From Rhodopirellula baltica (lineage in GTDB: Bacteria > Planctomycetota > Planctomycetia > Pirellulales > Pirellulaceae), in the NCBI GenBank assembly GCA_002901265.1, contig PPHI01000001.1:653462-717461 (forward strand): DNA of 64,000 nt, read 5' to 3'. The notes beneath the pieces are model-generated. The model searched no databases and had not been told where the DNA came from. It worked only from the letters and a program-made list of their open reading frames with translations. Numbering within the stretch: position 1 is the first letter of the stretch; each line of letters begins with the position of its first letter. Made by a program: the position numbers and the translations under genes. This document shows, one piece after another, positions 34,685 to 45,922 of the stretch.

Positions 34685-35578
34685 ATGAGTAAACGCATTC
34701 TGTTTCAATTCGACAGCGATTCACACTGCAGCACCTTTGACTCCGTTGTCGCAATCGACTCCGACATCGATCACTTGGTCCCAGTTGCCAACGTCCAGGC
34801 AACCAGCGTTGAGCCGCTTGTCCACGGGACGATGTTTACCCGCGGCGGCGATGATTTGAAACACACCGCAATCTTTATTGGTGGGTCGGACGTTGCCGTC
34901 GCCGAAACCCTGCTTCGCTGTGTCACTGACACGTTCTTTGGGCCGGTTCGAGTCTCGGTGATGATGGACGCCAACGGATGCAACACGACCGCTGCCGCGG
35001 CAGTCGTCTGTGCCGGACGACACGTGGACCTTGCCGGGGCCAAAGCAATCGTCTTGGGCGGAACGGGGCCGGTGGGACAGCGAGTTGGCAAATTGCTTGC
35101 CGCCGATGGAGCAGACGTTGTTCTGACCAGCCGTTCAAAATCACGAGCCGAGAGTGTGTGCCAGCAGATCGCCAAGCAACTCGAAAGCGACAGCGTTGAT
35201 GGTGTTGGCCAGCTATCGGCCGCCGCGCCGACGACATCCGACGAACTGCAATCGGTGCTTGATGGAGCACAGATCGTGATCGCTTGTGGCGCCGCGGGAG
35301 TCCAGTTGGCTTCACGCGAAAACCTGGCACAATCGAGCAGTCTGCGTGTCGCGATTGACTTGAATGCCGTCCCACCAGCGGGGCTGGAAGGCATCGAGGT
35401 CTTTGACAAGGCAAAAGGGTTTGAGGGCACCGAGGCGGTCGCCTATGGCGCGATCGGTGTTGGCGGACTCAAAATGAAAACGCACAAGGCCGCGATCCGG
35501 TCCTTGTTCGAATCGAATGACAAGGTGCTCAACGCGAGCGAGATCTATGCCTTGGCCAAACTCGTTGACGCGTCCTAG
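34685..35578 (+). CDS. mtdB: Methylene-tetrahydromethanopterin dehydrogenase MtdB
   Basis: MtdB oxidises methylene-H4MPT to methenyl-H4MPT with NAD(P). From the ATG at 34685 (MSKRILFQFDSDSHCSTFDS) the protein has 297 residues, the usual length. Visible features are the N-terminal substrate domain (HTAIFIGGSDVAVAETLL, MMDANGCNTTAAAAV) and a dinucleotide fold (AIVLGGTGPVGQRVGKLLAA). Later stretches are VAIDLNAVPPAGLEGIEVFD and AYGAIGVGGLKMKTHKAAI. An open frame extends 32 codons upstream but is unlike the family and includes the terminator-proximal spacer. It follows fae and is part of the same formaldehyde-oxidation route. Confidence 0.94.
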   Translation: MSKRILFQFDSDSHCSTFDSVVAIDSDIDHLVPVANVQATSVEPLVHGTMFTRGGDDLKHTAIFIGGSDVAVAETLLRCVTDTFFGPVRVSVMMDANGCNTTAAAAVVCAGRHVDLAGAKAIVLGGTGPVGQRVGKLLAADGADVVLTSRSKSRAESVCQQIAKQLESDSVDGVGQLSAAAPTTSDELQSVLDGAQIVIACGAAGVQLASRENLAQSSSLRVAIDLNAVPPAGLEGIEVFDKAKGFEGTEAVAYGAIGVGGLKMKTHKAAIRSLFESNDKVLNASEIYALAKLVDAS

Positions 35579-35626
35579 TCGATCGTAAGCAATCACCATC
35601 AATATTCGTTCTCTCGGAACAAACCC

Positions 35627-36247
35627 ATGTTCGATTTGGTCCTCGGAACCAACAACAAAAAGAAACTGATCGAGCTCAAGCTGATGCTCCCGCCAGAGCA
35701 CTACTCGCTGCATTCATTGGCCGAGATTCCCGTGTCAATTGACGTCGACGAAACCGGAACGACCTTCAAAGAAAATGCCGCGTTGAAAGCGGTCGAACAG
35801 GCCAAGCATCTTGGACGCTGGGTATTGGCTGAAGACAGCGGTTTAGCGGTCGATGCGCTCAACGGTGATCCGGGCGTGTATTCGGCTCGGTACGCAGGCA
35901 CGCATGGCGATGATGAAGCGAATAATTGCAAGCTGTTGGAATCGCTGGACGGTGTTCCACTCGAACGCCGAACGGCACGCTACCACTGCGAGATTTGTTT
36001 GTCGGACCCCGAGGGTAATGTGCAGATCACTGCGGGCGGAACCTGTGGAGGAAGGATTCGCACTGAGCCGTCTGGTGCAGGTGGCTTTGGGTACGATCCG
36101 CTGTTCGAGATCATGGAATACCACAAGACGTTTGCCGAGCTTGATTTGACGGTCAAGCGAGCGCTCAGTCATCGCAGCCGAGCGCTGCGTCAGTTCCTGC
36201 CCAAGCTGCGGCGATTGGTGGCCCAGATCGAATCGCAAGCGGTCTAA
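35627..36247 (+). CDS. rdgB: XTP/dITP diphosphatase (RdgB/HAM1 family)
   Basis: This house-cleaning pyrophosphatase removes deaminated purine nucleotides (dITP, XTP) to keep them out of DNA and RNA. The 206-residue protein has LGTNNKKKLIELKLML (phosphate-binding), the EDSGLAVDALNGDPGVYSAR signature with the catalytic acidic residues, SGAGGFGYDPLFE and ALSHRSRALRQF. Length is normal. It lies 48 bases after mtdB and converges on the PP2C gene with 7 bases between stops. Confidence 0.94.
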   Translation: MFDLVLGTNNKKKLIELKLMLPPEHYSLHSLAEIPVSIDVDETGTTFKENAALKAVEQAKHLGRWVLAEDSGLAVDALNGDPGVYSARYAGTHGDDEANNCKLLESLDGVPLERRTARYHCEICLSDPEGNVQITAGGTCGGRIRTEPSGAGGFGYDPLFEIMEYHKTFAELDLTVKRALSHRSRALRQFLPKLRRLVAQIESQAV

Positions 36248-36254
36248 CAGCCTG

Positions 36255-37064
36255 CTAAGGCGTGAGCATCATCACGGTCAAGTCGTCGTACTTGCCCGGC
36301 AGTGAATCGTCTTCGCCATGCATGCGGTCGGTTGCCAGGCGGACAAGTGCATTCATGCGGTCGGTCGGTCGGCCAACACGGCAACGGGAAACAATCTCGC
36401 TGACGTGTAGGTTGTCGAACAGTCCGTCGCTGCCAACGACAATGGTGTCACGGGCGGAGAGCTGGATCGCGGGCCCGATTTCGATGTGCATGTCACGTGC
36501 ACCCACCAGATTCGAAACCAAATGGCGTTCGTCGTGGTACATCGCGTCTTCCTCGTCGATCAGCCCGGACTGGATGGCATAGCCGACTGGCGAATGGGAG
36601 TTCGACTTCCATTTGATCGCCCCACGGCCGCCAACGACGATGGTCATTGAATCGCCGACTTGGTATCCCCGTGCGACACGGTCGCAGACTTCGACGATCG
36701 AAAGCGTGGTCGCTGAGCCGGTTCCAAGGTCCAGGATCTCGGTATTGGCCCTTTCGATCGCGTCAAGGATCGCCGGACGCAGGTCGACGGCTTCGTCCAA
36801 TTTACCGAGCGATTCGGCCAAGCACTCCATCGCGATTGCGGAGGCTTTGTATCCGAGGGGGGCACCACCGACACCGTCCGCAACGGCCATAACAAAGCGG
36901 TTCGCGGACAGCGACATCATCAGAGCGCTGTCGTCATTGGGCTCCGATTTGCCCGGACAGGTTCTCGAAAAAGCCACGACATGACCGCCAACGACATCAA
37001 TCAGCTCTGGCTGATCCATGTCGCTTTCGCGGTAGATCTTGGTTGTTTCGACTATCGTAGACAT
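36255..37064 (-). CDS. PP2C-type protein serine/threonine phosphatase
   Basis: This 269-residue PPM-family phosphatase has metal-binding Asp residues in MAVADGVGGAPLGYKASAIA and in DTIVVGSDGLFDNLHVSEIV, with a Ser/Thr-rich middle (GTGSATTLSIVEV) and the C-terminal DDLTVMML. It reverses phosphorylation by Hanks-type kinases. The kinase gene lies directly upstream on the same strand, with 9 bases between them, so the two form a kinase-phosphatase pair. There is no membrane segment. Confidence 0.9.
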   Translation of the reverse strand: MSTIVETTKIYRESDMDQPELIDVVGGHVVAFSRTCPGKSEPNDDSALMMSLSANRFVMAVADGVGGAPLGYKASAIAMECLAESLGKLDEAVDLRPAILDAIERANTEILDLGTGSATTLSIVEVCDRVARGYQVGDSMTIVVGGRGAIKWKSNSHSPVGYAIQSGLIDEEDAMYHDERHLVSNLVGARDMHIEIGPAIQLSARDTIVVGSDGLFDNLHVSEIVSRCRVGRPTDRMNALVRLATDRMHGEDDSLPGKYDDLTVMMLTP

Positions 37065-37073
37065 CCCGCCATT

Positions 37074-37913
37074 TTACGTCTTTGCACGCTGGCGGTTGAT
37101 GTATCGAAATGCTTTCAAACGGGATTTCTCCCAAGCGGCGGCCATTTTCCCGGCATCAGCGTACCGATCGCGCGGCGTAATGCTGAGGGATTTACGGATG
37201 ATAGCGATTACATCGCGATGGAGGCGTCGGCGGAGTTGCGCCGCGTTGGGGAGCGGCCATTCGAAGGGGTACTCGGGCCACTTCCCCGAGAACATGCGAT
37301 ATGCGATCAATCCGATGGAAAACACGTCGCTTCGTTGGGAGGGTTTTCCCATTGCCTGCTCGGGCGCCATGTATCCGAGCGTGCCGGTTCCCGAGCCATT
37401 AATGGTCTTTTGGGCGACCTTAGCGATCCCGAAATCACCCAGTCGCAAAGTGTTGTCAGGGAACAAAAAAATGTTTTCGGGTTTGATGTCGCAGTGGATG
37501 ACACCTTCGTCATGAGCGAAGGCAACGGCATCGAGCAGCTGCGATGTGTATTCGAAAGCGGTTTCAAACCGAAGTCGATTTTTCAAGCGATCGTCGAGCG
37601 TGCGGTCCGCCAATGGTGTGACCACGACCAGGTGTCCATCAATGAAGCTGGCGTCGCGGATGGGCAGGATGTAAGGATGCTCCAATCGCAGCGACAGTCT
37701 GACTTCCCGACGGAATTCGTCGACAAGATCCTCGGTGACCCATTGGGCACTGGGGATTTTCAGTGCGACCTTGACTCCCAATAGGGTATCGGTGGCGGAA
37801 TACACATCAGCAAAGCCGCCCTGTCCGATCCGTTTTTCCAACCGGTACTTTCCCAAGCGACTGCCTGTACGCAGTGCTTTGCGGGCGCCGGTAGGAACGG
37901 GGTACTTACTCAT
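37074..37913 (-). CDS. Hanks-type serine/threonine protein kinase (non-RD)
   Basis: This is a kinase domain with short flanks, 279 residues. Gly loop GQGGFADVYSATD, catalytic Lys in VKVALKI, catalytic loop GVIHCDIKPENIFL, DFG in LRLGDFGIAKV, and APE in GTLGYMAPEQAMGK are all present. The HRD arginine is replaced by cysteine (HCD), so activation-loop phosphorylation is probably not required. The end of the protein is basic (KAFRYINRQRAKT) and there is no membrane segment or sensor domain. It is paired with the PP2C gene 9 bases downstream. Confidence 0.92.
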   Translation of the reverse strand: MSKYPVPTGARKALRTGSRLGKYRLEKRIGQGGFADVYSATDTLLGVKVALKIPSAQWVTEDLVDEFRREVRLSLRLEHPYILPIRDASFIDGHLVVVTPLADRTLDDRLKNRLRFETAFEYTSQLLDAVAFAHDEGVIHCDIKPENIFLFPDNTLRLGDFGIAKVAQKTINGSGTGTLGYMAPEQAMGKPSQRSDVFSIGLIAYRMFSGKWPEYPFEWPLPNAAQLRRRLHRDVIAIIRKSLSITPRDRYADAGKMAAAWEKSRLKAFRYINRQRAKT

Positions 37914-37989
37914 TCATGATGGCTCATTGGCGTAACGCAAGCTGGTGAGGTGCGGAACGCGTATCGTGGTGCTTGGGCGAGCGACTCGT

Positions 37990-40053
37990 TTACGAATCCC
38001 GCTCGTCGTCGGACGTTGGCGTTGAGAACCCGTTGTTGGGCGAGTGAAGTGCCGCATCGGATTCCACGTTCGCGCCATCGCGAATCGCCGGTTTCTTGCC
38101 TGGCGTCAGGTAGGTGTAGCCCCGCAACGCCGACTCGAACAACTCAACGATTTCACCTGCTTGCTCATGGTCAATCCGGTTGGCGATGATTCCTTCCTCA
38201 ACCGAATCTTGAATGTTCTCGATCAGTTCGCGAACTTCGTATTGAACATAGCTCAAGACTTCGCTCACGGTGTCTCCTTTGACAATCGATCGAACCTTTG
38301 CCACGCCACCATCGCATTCGACGTGAACGGCGTGTGTGTCGCCGAACAGGTTGTGCAGGTCGCCAAGGATCTCTTGATAGGCACCGACGGCAAAGACGCC
38401 GAGGCGATATGGTTTTTCGGCGCCTTCGAACGAATGCAGCATCAGCGTTTTGGCGCGTCCTTGTCCGCAGACGAACGAATCGACTTTGCCGTCGCTGTCG
38501 CAGGTGATATCGCCTAGCACCGCGTGACGTGTGGGGCGTTCCTCCAGCCGGTGGATTGGCATGATTGGGAACTGTTGCCCGATCGCCCAGGAGTCAGGCA
38601 TCGATTGGAACAGCGAAAAGTTGACGAAGTAGATGTCCGACAACATGCGATCTAAGTTGGCCAGTTCGCTCGGGCAATCGCTGCCGTCTTGGATCAGGCC
38701 GCGAATTCGGTGGCAGAGGGCAAAGTACAGCGTCTCGGCCGCCACACGCTGCTCCAGCGGCAGATAACCTCCGCTAAACAGATTCATGCACAAATCGAGT
38801 GCGACCTGGGAATCGTGGTACATCTCGCGCATGTTGGCCTGCGTCAGATTGTTGTACGCGTCCCAAAGGTCATGCACCGGTTGTTCAAACTCTTCCGGCG
38901 GTCCGACCGGCTCTTCACTCTCGGTCGCCGATTCAGCCCAATCAGGCAAATTCGTGTTGCCTTGGCGGGTGACGCCAAGCGTTTCCATCACCAACACACT
39001 GTGTTGGGCGGTGATCGCACGTCCGCTTTCGCTAATCAATTGCGGGTGTTCGATTCCGGCTTCATCGCAAACCGTTTGAATGTGATAAACGACGTCGTTC
39101 GCGTATTCCTGAACGGTGTAGTTCATGCTCGATTCGGAATCGCTTCGTGAGCCGTCGTAGTCGACGCCCAAACCACCGCCAACGTCCAGGTATCCCATCG
39201 CCGCGCCACGCCGTTTCAGGTCGACATAGATCCTAGCGGCTTCCAAAATCGCCGATTTCAGCTGGCGGATGTTGCCGATTTGGCTGCCGACGTGAAAGTG
39301 CAGTAGCTGCAAACAGTCCGCCATGTCCTCTTTGATCAGGCGGTCGAGCTGTTCGAGAATCTCTGCGACGGTCAAGCCGAACTTGCTGCGGTACCCGCCA
39401 CTGGCTTGCCATCGTCCCGAGCCGCGCGTGGCAAGTTTGACTCGCATGCCGAGGGTCGGGCGGACGCCAATTTGGGCGCCGACGCGTAATGCCAAGTCGA
39501 CTTCGGTCGCTTTTTCGATGACGGGAAAGACTTTTCGGCCAAGCTTTTGGGCGCTCAAAGCCAACCGCATGTATTCTTCGTCTTTGAATCCGTTACAAAC
39601 CAGCGGCACGTTCGCGTCGCTCATTGCGATCGCGGCCAGCAGTTCGGGTTTACTACCAGCTTCAACACCGAAACCGAGCTTGGACCCTTCGCCAATGATC
39701 TGCTGAACAACTTCGCGTTGTTGGTTGACTTTGATCGGAAAGACGCAGCGATAGCGATTTTTGTAGCCGCTTTCTTCGATCGCGTTTTTAAAACAGCTGT
39801 CGAGATGCCGCAGTCGATCTCGCAGGATCCCGTTAAACCGGATCAGGATCGGCAGTTGCAGACCACGCTGGCAGAGCCGGTCGACAATGGTTTCCAGATC
39901 GATTGCGTTATTGGGGTCTCGATCTGGAGTGACACTCACGGTGCCACGCGGCGAGATCGAAAAGTATCCGTCGCCCCAGCGGCCAATTCCGTATTCTTCT
40001 TCGGCGTCTTCAAGGGACCAGGTGGGCTGTGCAATCGTCTTCAATGCGCTCAT
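37990..40053 (-). CDS. speA: Biosynthetic arginine decarboxylase SpeA
   Basis: SpeA decarboxylates arginine to agmatine, the first step of polyamine synthesis by this route. The 687-residue protein has the PLP-barrel lysine stretch CVFPIKVNQQREVVQQIIGE, the phosphate-binding region MGYLDVGGGLGVDYDGS, SGRAITAQHSVLVMETLG, and the cysteine-containing catalytic stretch DITCDSDGKVDSFV. Length fits the family (658 residues in E. coli). It is preceded by 113 bases after the kinase gene and has its own upstream gap. The C-terminal 30 residues are variable. Confidence 0.95.
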   Translation of the reverse strand: MSALKTIAQPTWSLEDAEEEYGIGRWGDGYFSISPRGTVSVTPDRDPNNAIDLETIVDRLCQRGLQLPILIRFNGILRDRLRHLDSCFKNAIEESGYKNRYRCVFPIKVNQQREVVQQIIGEGSKLGFGVEAGSKPELLAAIAMSDANVPLVCNGFKDEEYMRLALSAQKLGRKVFPVIEKATEVDLALRVGAQIGVRPTLGMRVKLATRGSGRWQASGGYRSKFGLTVAEILEQLDRLIKEDMADCLQLLHFHVGSQIGNIRQLKSAILEAARIYVDLKRRGAAMGYLDVGGGLGVDYDGSRSDSESSMNYTVQEYANDVVYHIQTVCDEAGIEHPQLISESGRAITAQHSVLVMETLGVTRQGNTNLPDWAESATESEEPVGPPEEFEQPVHDLWDAYNNLTQANMREMYHDSQVALDLCMNLFSGGYLPLEQRVAAETLYFALCHRIRGLIQDGSDCPSELANLDRMLSDIYFVNFSLFQSMPDSWAIGQQFPIMPIHRLEERPTRHAVLGDITCDSDGKVDSFVCGQGRAKTLMLHSFEGAEKPYRLGVFAVGAYQEILGDLHNLFGDTHAVHVECDGGVAKVRSIVKGDTVSEVLSYVQYEVRELIENIQDSVEEGIIANRIDHEQAGEIVELFESALRGYTYLTPGKKPAIRDGANVESDAALHSPNNGFSTPTSDDERDS

Positions 40054-40166
40054 GCCTCGATTTGTTGTTCAAAATCGGATTGATTTGATACGTCGTACCG
40101 CGCAGGAGTATGGGTTTTATAGCGCGATTTGCAAGAGAGATCGGTGGTGCGAGAGAGATCGACCGG

Positions 40167-41090
40167 TCAATTCGCCGGGCTGGCTGCACCTTCAACATAC
40201 ACTTCTTTGACCCGGGCGAGGGATTGGATGAAGTGTTCGATCGTTGGCGTCCGGTCGTCGACCTTGGGCTCGATCATCTGCATGATGGTCCGAGCCAGCG
40301 CGGGGCTGACGTTTGGGCAGGCGGTCGTCAACGGCAATGGGGGTGAGGTGTCGTGGTGGAGCGCTGCCCGTCCGGTGACTTCGTCACCTTGCCAGGGATG
40401 ACGAAATGCGATCAAGCAGTAGTACGTTACCCCAAGCGAAAAGAGGTCGACACGCTTGTCGGTAGGGCGTCGACGGACGATTTCCGGCGACATGTATAAC
40501 GGAGTCCCGGTTCGGTTTCCGGGAGCCATGTACGGTGGCAATGCGGGGACGGTCAGACCGAAATCGATTAATTTGACGTCCTTGCGATCCGGGGTCAGGA
40601 TAAAGTTCCGCGGGCAGATGTCACGGTGGATGAATTCCAACGCATGCACGTACCGCAACGCTTCGGCCATCGACTTGATCAGGGCCAGACGTCGACCTGC
40701 GACGTGCTCTTCCTGTTTCTTGACGATGATGTTCTGCATACTGGGGCCGGCGATGTACTCCATGATCAACACCGGATTTCCGTCTGTTGACACGCCGACT
40801 TCATAGGTTTCGACAATGTTGCGATGATGCATTTTCATCGCAATCTCGCCCTCGCTGGGCTTCTTCAGATGCCGAAATCGGGACTCAAATGCTTCGACCT
40901 TTTCCGGGTCCAAGACCTTTACGCCGACGATTTTTCCGTCGTTATGTAGGTCTTTCGCGGCAAAGAACTTGGCCATCGTTCCCGTGACCGCTGTCCGCTC
41001 GAGTGCGAATCGCTCCTTTAAATCTATTTTGCCGCCACCGGACTTGCCGCTGCCGCCAAGCATGGATTTGACGGAATCAAAAATTCCCAT
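40167..41090 (-). CDS. Serine/threonine protein kinase downstream of accD
   Basis: This 307-residue kinase has a Gly/Ser-rich N-terminus (MLGGSGKSGGGKIDLKERF) in place of a sensor. The kinase core shows the VAIK-type lysine in KIVGVKVLD, the Glu helix, catalytic loop EFIHRDICPRNFIL, VKLIDFGLTV and GTPLYMSPEIVRRRP. It has no membrane segment. It follows accD with 10 bases between them, so the kinase is co-transcribed with the acetyl-CoA carboxylase beta subunit, and a link to fatty-acid synthesis control is possible. An N-terminal Gly loop is poorly formed, but the other catalytic residues are there. Confidence 0.88.
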   Translation of the reverse strand: MGIFDSVKSMLGGSGKSGGGKIDLKERFALERTAVTGTMAKFFAAKDLHNDGKIVGVKVLDPEKVEAFESRFRHLKKPSEGEIAMKMHHRNIVETYEVGVSTDGNPVLIMEYIAGPSMQNIIVKKQEEHVAGRRLALIKSMAEALRYVHALEFIHRDICPRNFILTPDRKDVKLIDFGLTVPALPPYMAPGNRTGTPLYMSPEIVRRRPTDKRVDLFSLGVTYYCLIAFRHPWQGDEVTGRAALHHDTSPPLPLTTACPNVSPALARTIMQMIEPKVDDRTPTIEHFIQSLARVKEVYVEGAASPAN

Positions 41091-41100
41091 CAGCTCTGGC

Positions 41101-42021
41101 CTATTTTCCGCAGTAGTCGATAGCTCGCGCGATTTCGGTCTTCAGGTTTTTGCGTGCCACGATCCGATCGATGTAGCCGTGTTCGAGTAGAAACTCGCTG
41201 GTCTGAAAACCTTCGGGAAGCTCGATTCCGATCGTCGCTTTGATCGTCCGTGGGCCGGCGAATCCGATCAACGCTTTCGGTTCGGCAAAGACGAGGTCAC
41301 CGAGTGAAGCAAAGCTGGCAGCAACACCACCCATCGTTGGGTTGGTCAAGACGCTGATGAACAGGCCACCGGCACGATCGTATTTGGCCAGCGCGGCGCT
41401 GACTTTGGCCATTTGCATTAGTGATAGGATGCCCTCGTGCATCCGTGCACCACCACCACTTGCGCTGATGATGATCAGCGGTAGGTCTTGTTTGGTGGCA
41501 TGCTCGATCAAACGGGTCAGGCGTTCGCCCACGACCGAACCCATGCTGCCCATGATGAAGGCACTGTCGGTGACTGCAAGTGCGACACGGCGGGCACGAA
41601 TCATCCCCGTTCCGGTCACCGCGGCATCGGTCAGACCCGTCCGTTTTTGCTCGCCGACCAAGCGTTCTGCGTATCGTTTTCGGTCCGAAAACTCGAGCGG
41701 ATCGGTCGGACGCAGGTGCTCGTTCATCGACTCGAACGTGCCATCGTCGATCACTTGATTAATGCGATCGAGCGCCGAAACATAGAAATGGTGTTCACAC
41801 TTAGGGCAAACGTTGAAACGCTGCTCGACTTCTTTTTTGTAAACACTTGTGCCGCAACCAGGGCATTTCAGCCATAGTCCCTCGGGGACGCCGCGTTTTT
41901 TGGTTGGCCCTGTGGTTCCTTCGGTCGATTCGGGCATCTTGCGGCTGGACTGTTGCTGGCTGGGGGAAATTCGGCTGGACGAGTTTTGACTGGATTGGGA
42001 TTCGAGAGTCGCCATACGCAT
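41101..42021 (-). CDS. accD: Acetyl-CoA carboxylase carboxyltransferase subunit beta
   Basis: AccD with AccA transfers carboxyl from carboxybiotin to acetyl-CoA, giving malonyl-CoA for fatty-acid synthesis. The zinc ribbon is visible (C53xxC56 in [10 protein letters not shown] and C72xxC75 in VCPKCEHHF). The crotonase-like core follows with [59 protein letters not shown] and [15 protein letters not shown] 45-residue Ser/Gln-rich N-terminal extension precedes the ribbon. Two ATG starts (42021, 42015) are possible. The kinase gene follows at 10 bases. Confidence 0.95.
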   Translation of the reverse strand: MRMATLESQSSQNSSSRISPSQQQSSRKMPESTEGTTGPTKKRGVPEGLWLKCPGCGTSVYKKEVEQRFNVCPKCEHHFYVSALDRINQVIDDGTFESMNEHLRPTDPLEFSDRKRYAERLVGEQKRTGLTDAAVTGTGMIRARRVALAVTDSAFIMGSMGSVVGERLTRLIEHATKQDLPLIIISASGGGARMHEGILSLMQMAKVSAALAKYDRAGGLFISVLTNPTMGGVAASFASLGDLVFAEPKALIGFAGPRTIKATIGIELPEGFQTSEFLLEHGYIDRIVARKNLKTEIARAIDYCGK

Positions 42022-42333
42022 CTAGAAGCCGAGTAGACTCGAAAACGGTCGACGGGTCGGAACGGTCCCGATCGCCATGCCGCAGTGAAATATTGAGTAC
42101 ATGCTAAGAGGTCGACCAGTTTAGCTGAACCCGGCGTCTTTCTCAGCCCCAAAACAAGCTCATCCGCCAATCGGGGTAAGCGGTCTTGCGGCGGATCTGG
42201 CGTCCGATGTTGGGCGTGATACACGGGCGGTCGCCCAGCGGTGTATCCTAACCCCAATAGCCAGGGTGGAAAACCATCATTGGACAGACCATCCTGCCCC
42301 TCCTCCTCCCTCCCTCCGACATCCCCGCAATAC
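42022..42333. other. 312-base divergent intergenic region
   Basis: This stretch lies between accD and the FAD oxidoreductase, which are transcribed away from each other, and must hold their promoters. It has a C-rich patch (CCTCCTCCCTCCCTCC near 42300-42315), but no structured element that I recognise. Confidence 0.5.
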
Positions 42334-44655
<2,322 letters not shown>

Positions 44656-44760
44656 ACGCGAGAGCGCGCCTGCAGCGGTTGACCGGATATCTGTCGCAGC
44701 GATCGTGTATCAGTCAGCCTATGGGCTGTAGACGATCACCGCATGCTGCAGCTTGTGTTG

Positions 44761-45276
44761 TCAACGCCGACGATTTTGTTGCCATCGGTGCACGGACCGT
44801 TCGACGAATCCGACGGCAGTCAATACCATCACGACGACTGCCGTGACGAGAAACGCAAAGTAGACGCGGTCGACAGCTGCCGCTACGCCGATACCAGCTG
44901 TCACATAGATGGTCGCCGCTGTCGTTAGCCCTTCGACACCCTCTTTTCTATCATGGACGATCGTTCCGGCTCCCAAAAAACTGATCCCGACCACGATGGC
45001 CTGCAAGACACGAATGGGGTCCGAGCGGAGCTCCGGCGGCGAACTTTCCTGTCGAAATTCGCTGATAATATCTTGGCCTAGGATCATCATGAGTGCGGAC
45101 CCTGAAGCGACCAGGATATGAGTGCGAATTCCAGCTGGCTTCGAGGCAATTTCTCGCTCGAGACCTAGAATCGCTCCCAGTGCGCCGGCAATCAATACGG
45201 TCAGTAAGTTTTGGTAATCGATGGTGAATACCCACGCTGCGGTGACGTCGACATTGGAACTCTGCTGGTAACCCAT
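44761..45276 (-). CDS. MgtC/SapB-family membrane protein
   Basis: This 171-residue protein has the MgtC membrane domain: LLTVLIAGALGAILGLEREI, the KPAGIRTHILVASGSALMMI signature, VVGISFLGAGTIVHDRKEGV, and LTTAATIYVTAGIGVAAAVD followed by a last hydrophobic segment. About five membrane segments are predicted. The C-terminal soluble domain of Salmonella MgtC is absent, as in many short members. The family is linked to growth at low magnesium and to membrane potential control. It is divergent from the LURP-one-like gene. Confidence 0.9.
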   Translation of the reverse strand: MGYQQSSNVDVTAAWVFTIDYQNLLTVLIAGALGAILGLEREIASKPAGIRTHILVASGSALMMILGQDIISEFRQESSPPELRSDPIRVLQAIVVGISFLGAGTIVHDRKEGVEGLTTAATIYVTAGIGVAAAVDRVYFAFLVTAVVVMVLTAVGFVERSVHRWQQNRRR

Positions 45277-45442
45277 TCAATTGGGATTGCCGCAAAACGA
45301 ATGCCAAGTTTCGAGGTTGGCACGCGAATGGCAACAGGAGTCTGTGCCGCAATGCGAGGTTGATCGAGCCAACCTGTCGTGGCGATTCGACGGAGTCGAT
45401 CCTGTCGAATGATTTCGAAACCGCAAGAGAGTGGAGTTTGCA

Positions 45443-45922
45443 ATGCGTTACCAAATGAGACAAAAAATCTTTTCCTTCGGCGATGATTTCACCATCAAAG
45501 ACTCCGACGGAAATGATGTTTACTTTGTCGACGGCAAAGCGTTTTCGATTGGCGATAAGGCATCGTTTCAAGACATGCAACGTCGCGAGTTGCTCAAGAT
45601 CGAACAAAAGGTGCTCTCATTTGGGAAGACCTACCATTTGATCCGTGATGGGCAAACCGTTGGGCACGTCAAGAAGAAACACTTTACGTTCTTCCGTGAT
45701 GTCTTTGATGTCGAAGACACAGCCGCCGGGGATCTTGATGCCAGCGGTAATTTTATCCACCACGAATACACATTCACTCGTGACGGTAAACCAGTTGCTT
45801 CGGTTTCGAAAAAGTTCTTTTCGTTGAGCGATACCTACGGCGTGGAAATCATCGACGGCGAAGATGATGTTCTGATTCTTGCTTGCACCGTGGTCATCGA
45901 CATGTGTTGCCACGACGATTGA
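45443..45922 (+). CDS. LURP-one-related / tubby-like fold protein
   Basis: The 159-residue protein begins MRYQMRQKIFSFGDDFTIKD and consists of short repeated beta hairpins: VYFVDGKAFSIGDKASFQD, YHLIRDGQTVGHVKKKHFTF, YTFTRDGKPVASVSKKFFSL. This is the pattern of LURP-one-related (scramblase/tubby-like barrel) proteins. Their bacterial function is unknown, with a proposed role at membranes. A GTG at 45431 is an alternative start, but the ATG at 45443 begins the conserved sequence. The C-terminus has two Cys (VIDMCCHDD). It ends next to the convergent cytochrome gene. Confidence 0.82.
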   Translation: MRYQMRQKIFSFGDDFTIKDSDGNDVYFVDGKAFSIGDKASFQDMQRRELLKIEQKVLSFGKTYHLIRDGQTVGHVKKKHFTFFRDVFDVEDTAAGDLDASGNFIHHEYTFTRDGKPVASVSKKFFSLSDTYGVEIIDGEDDVLILACTVVIDMCCHDD

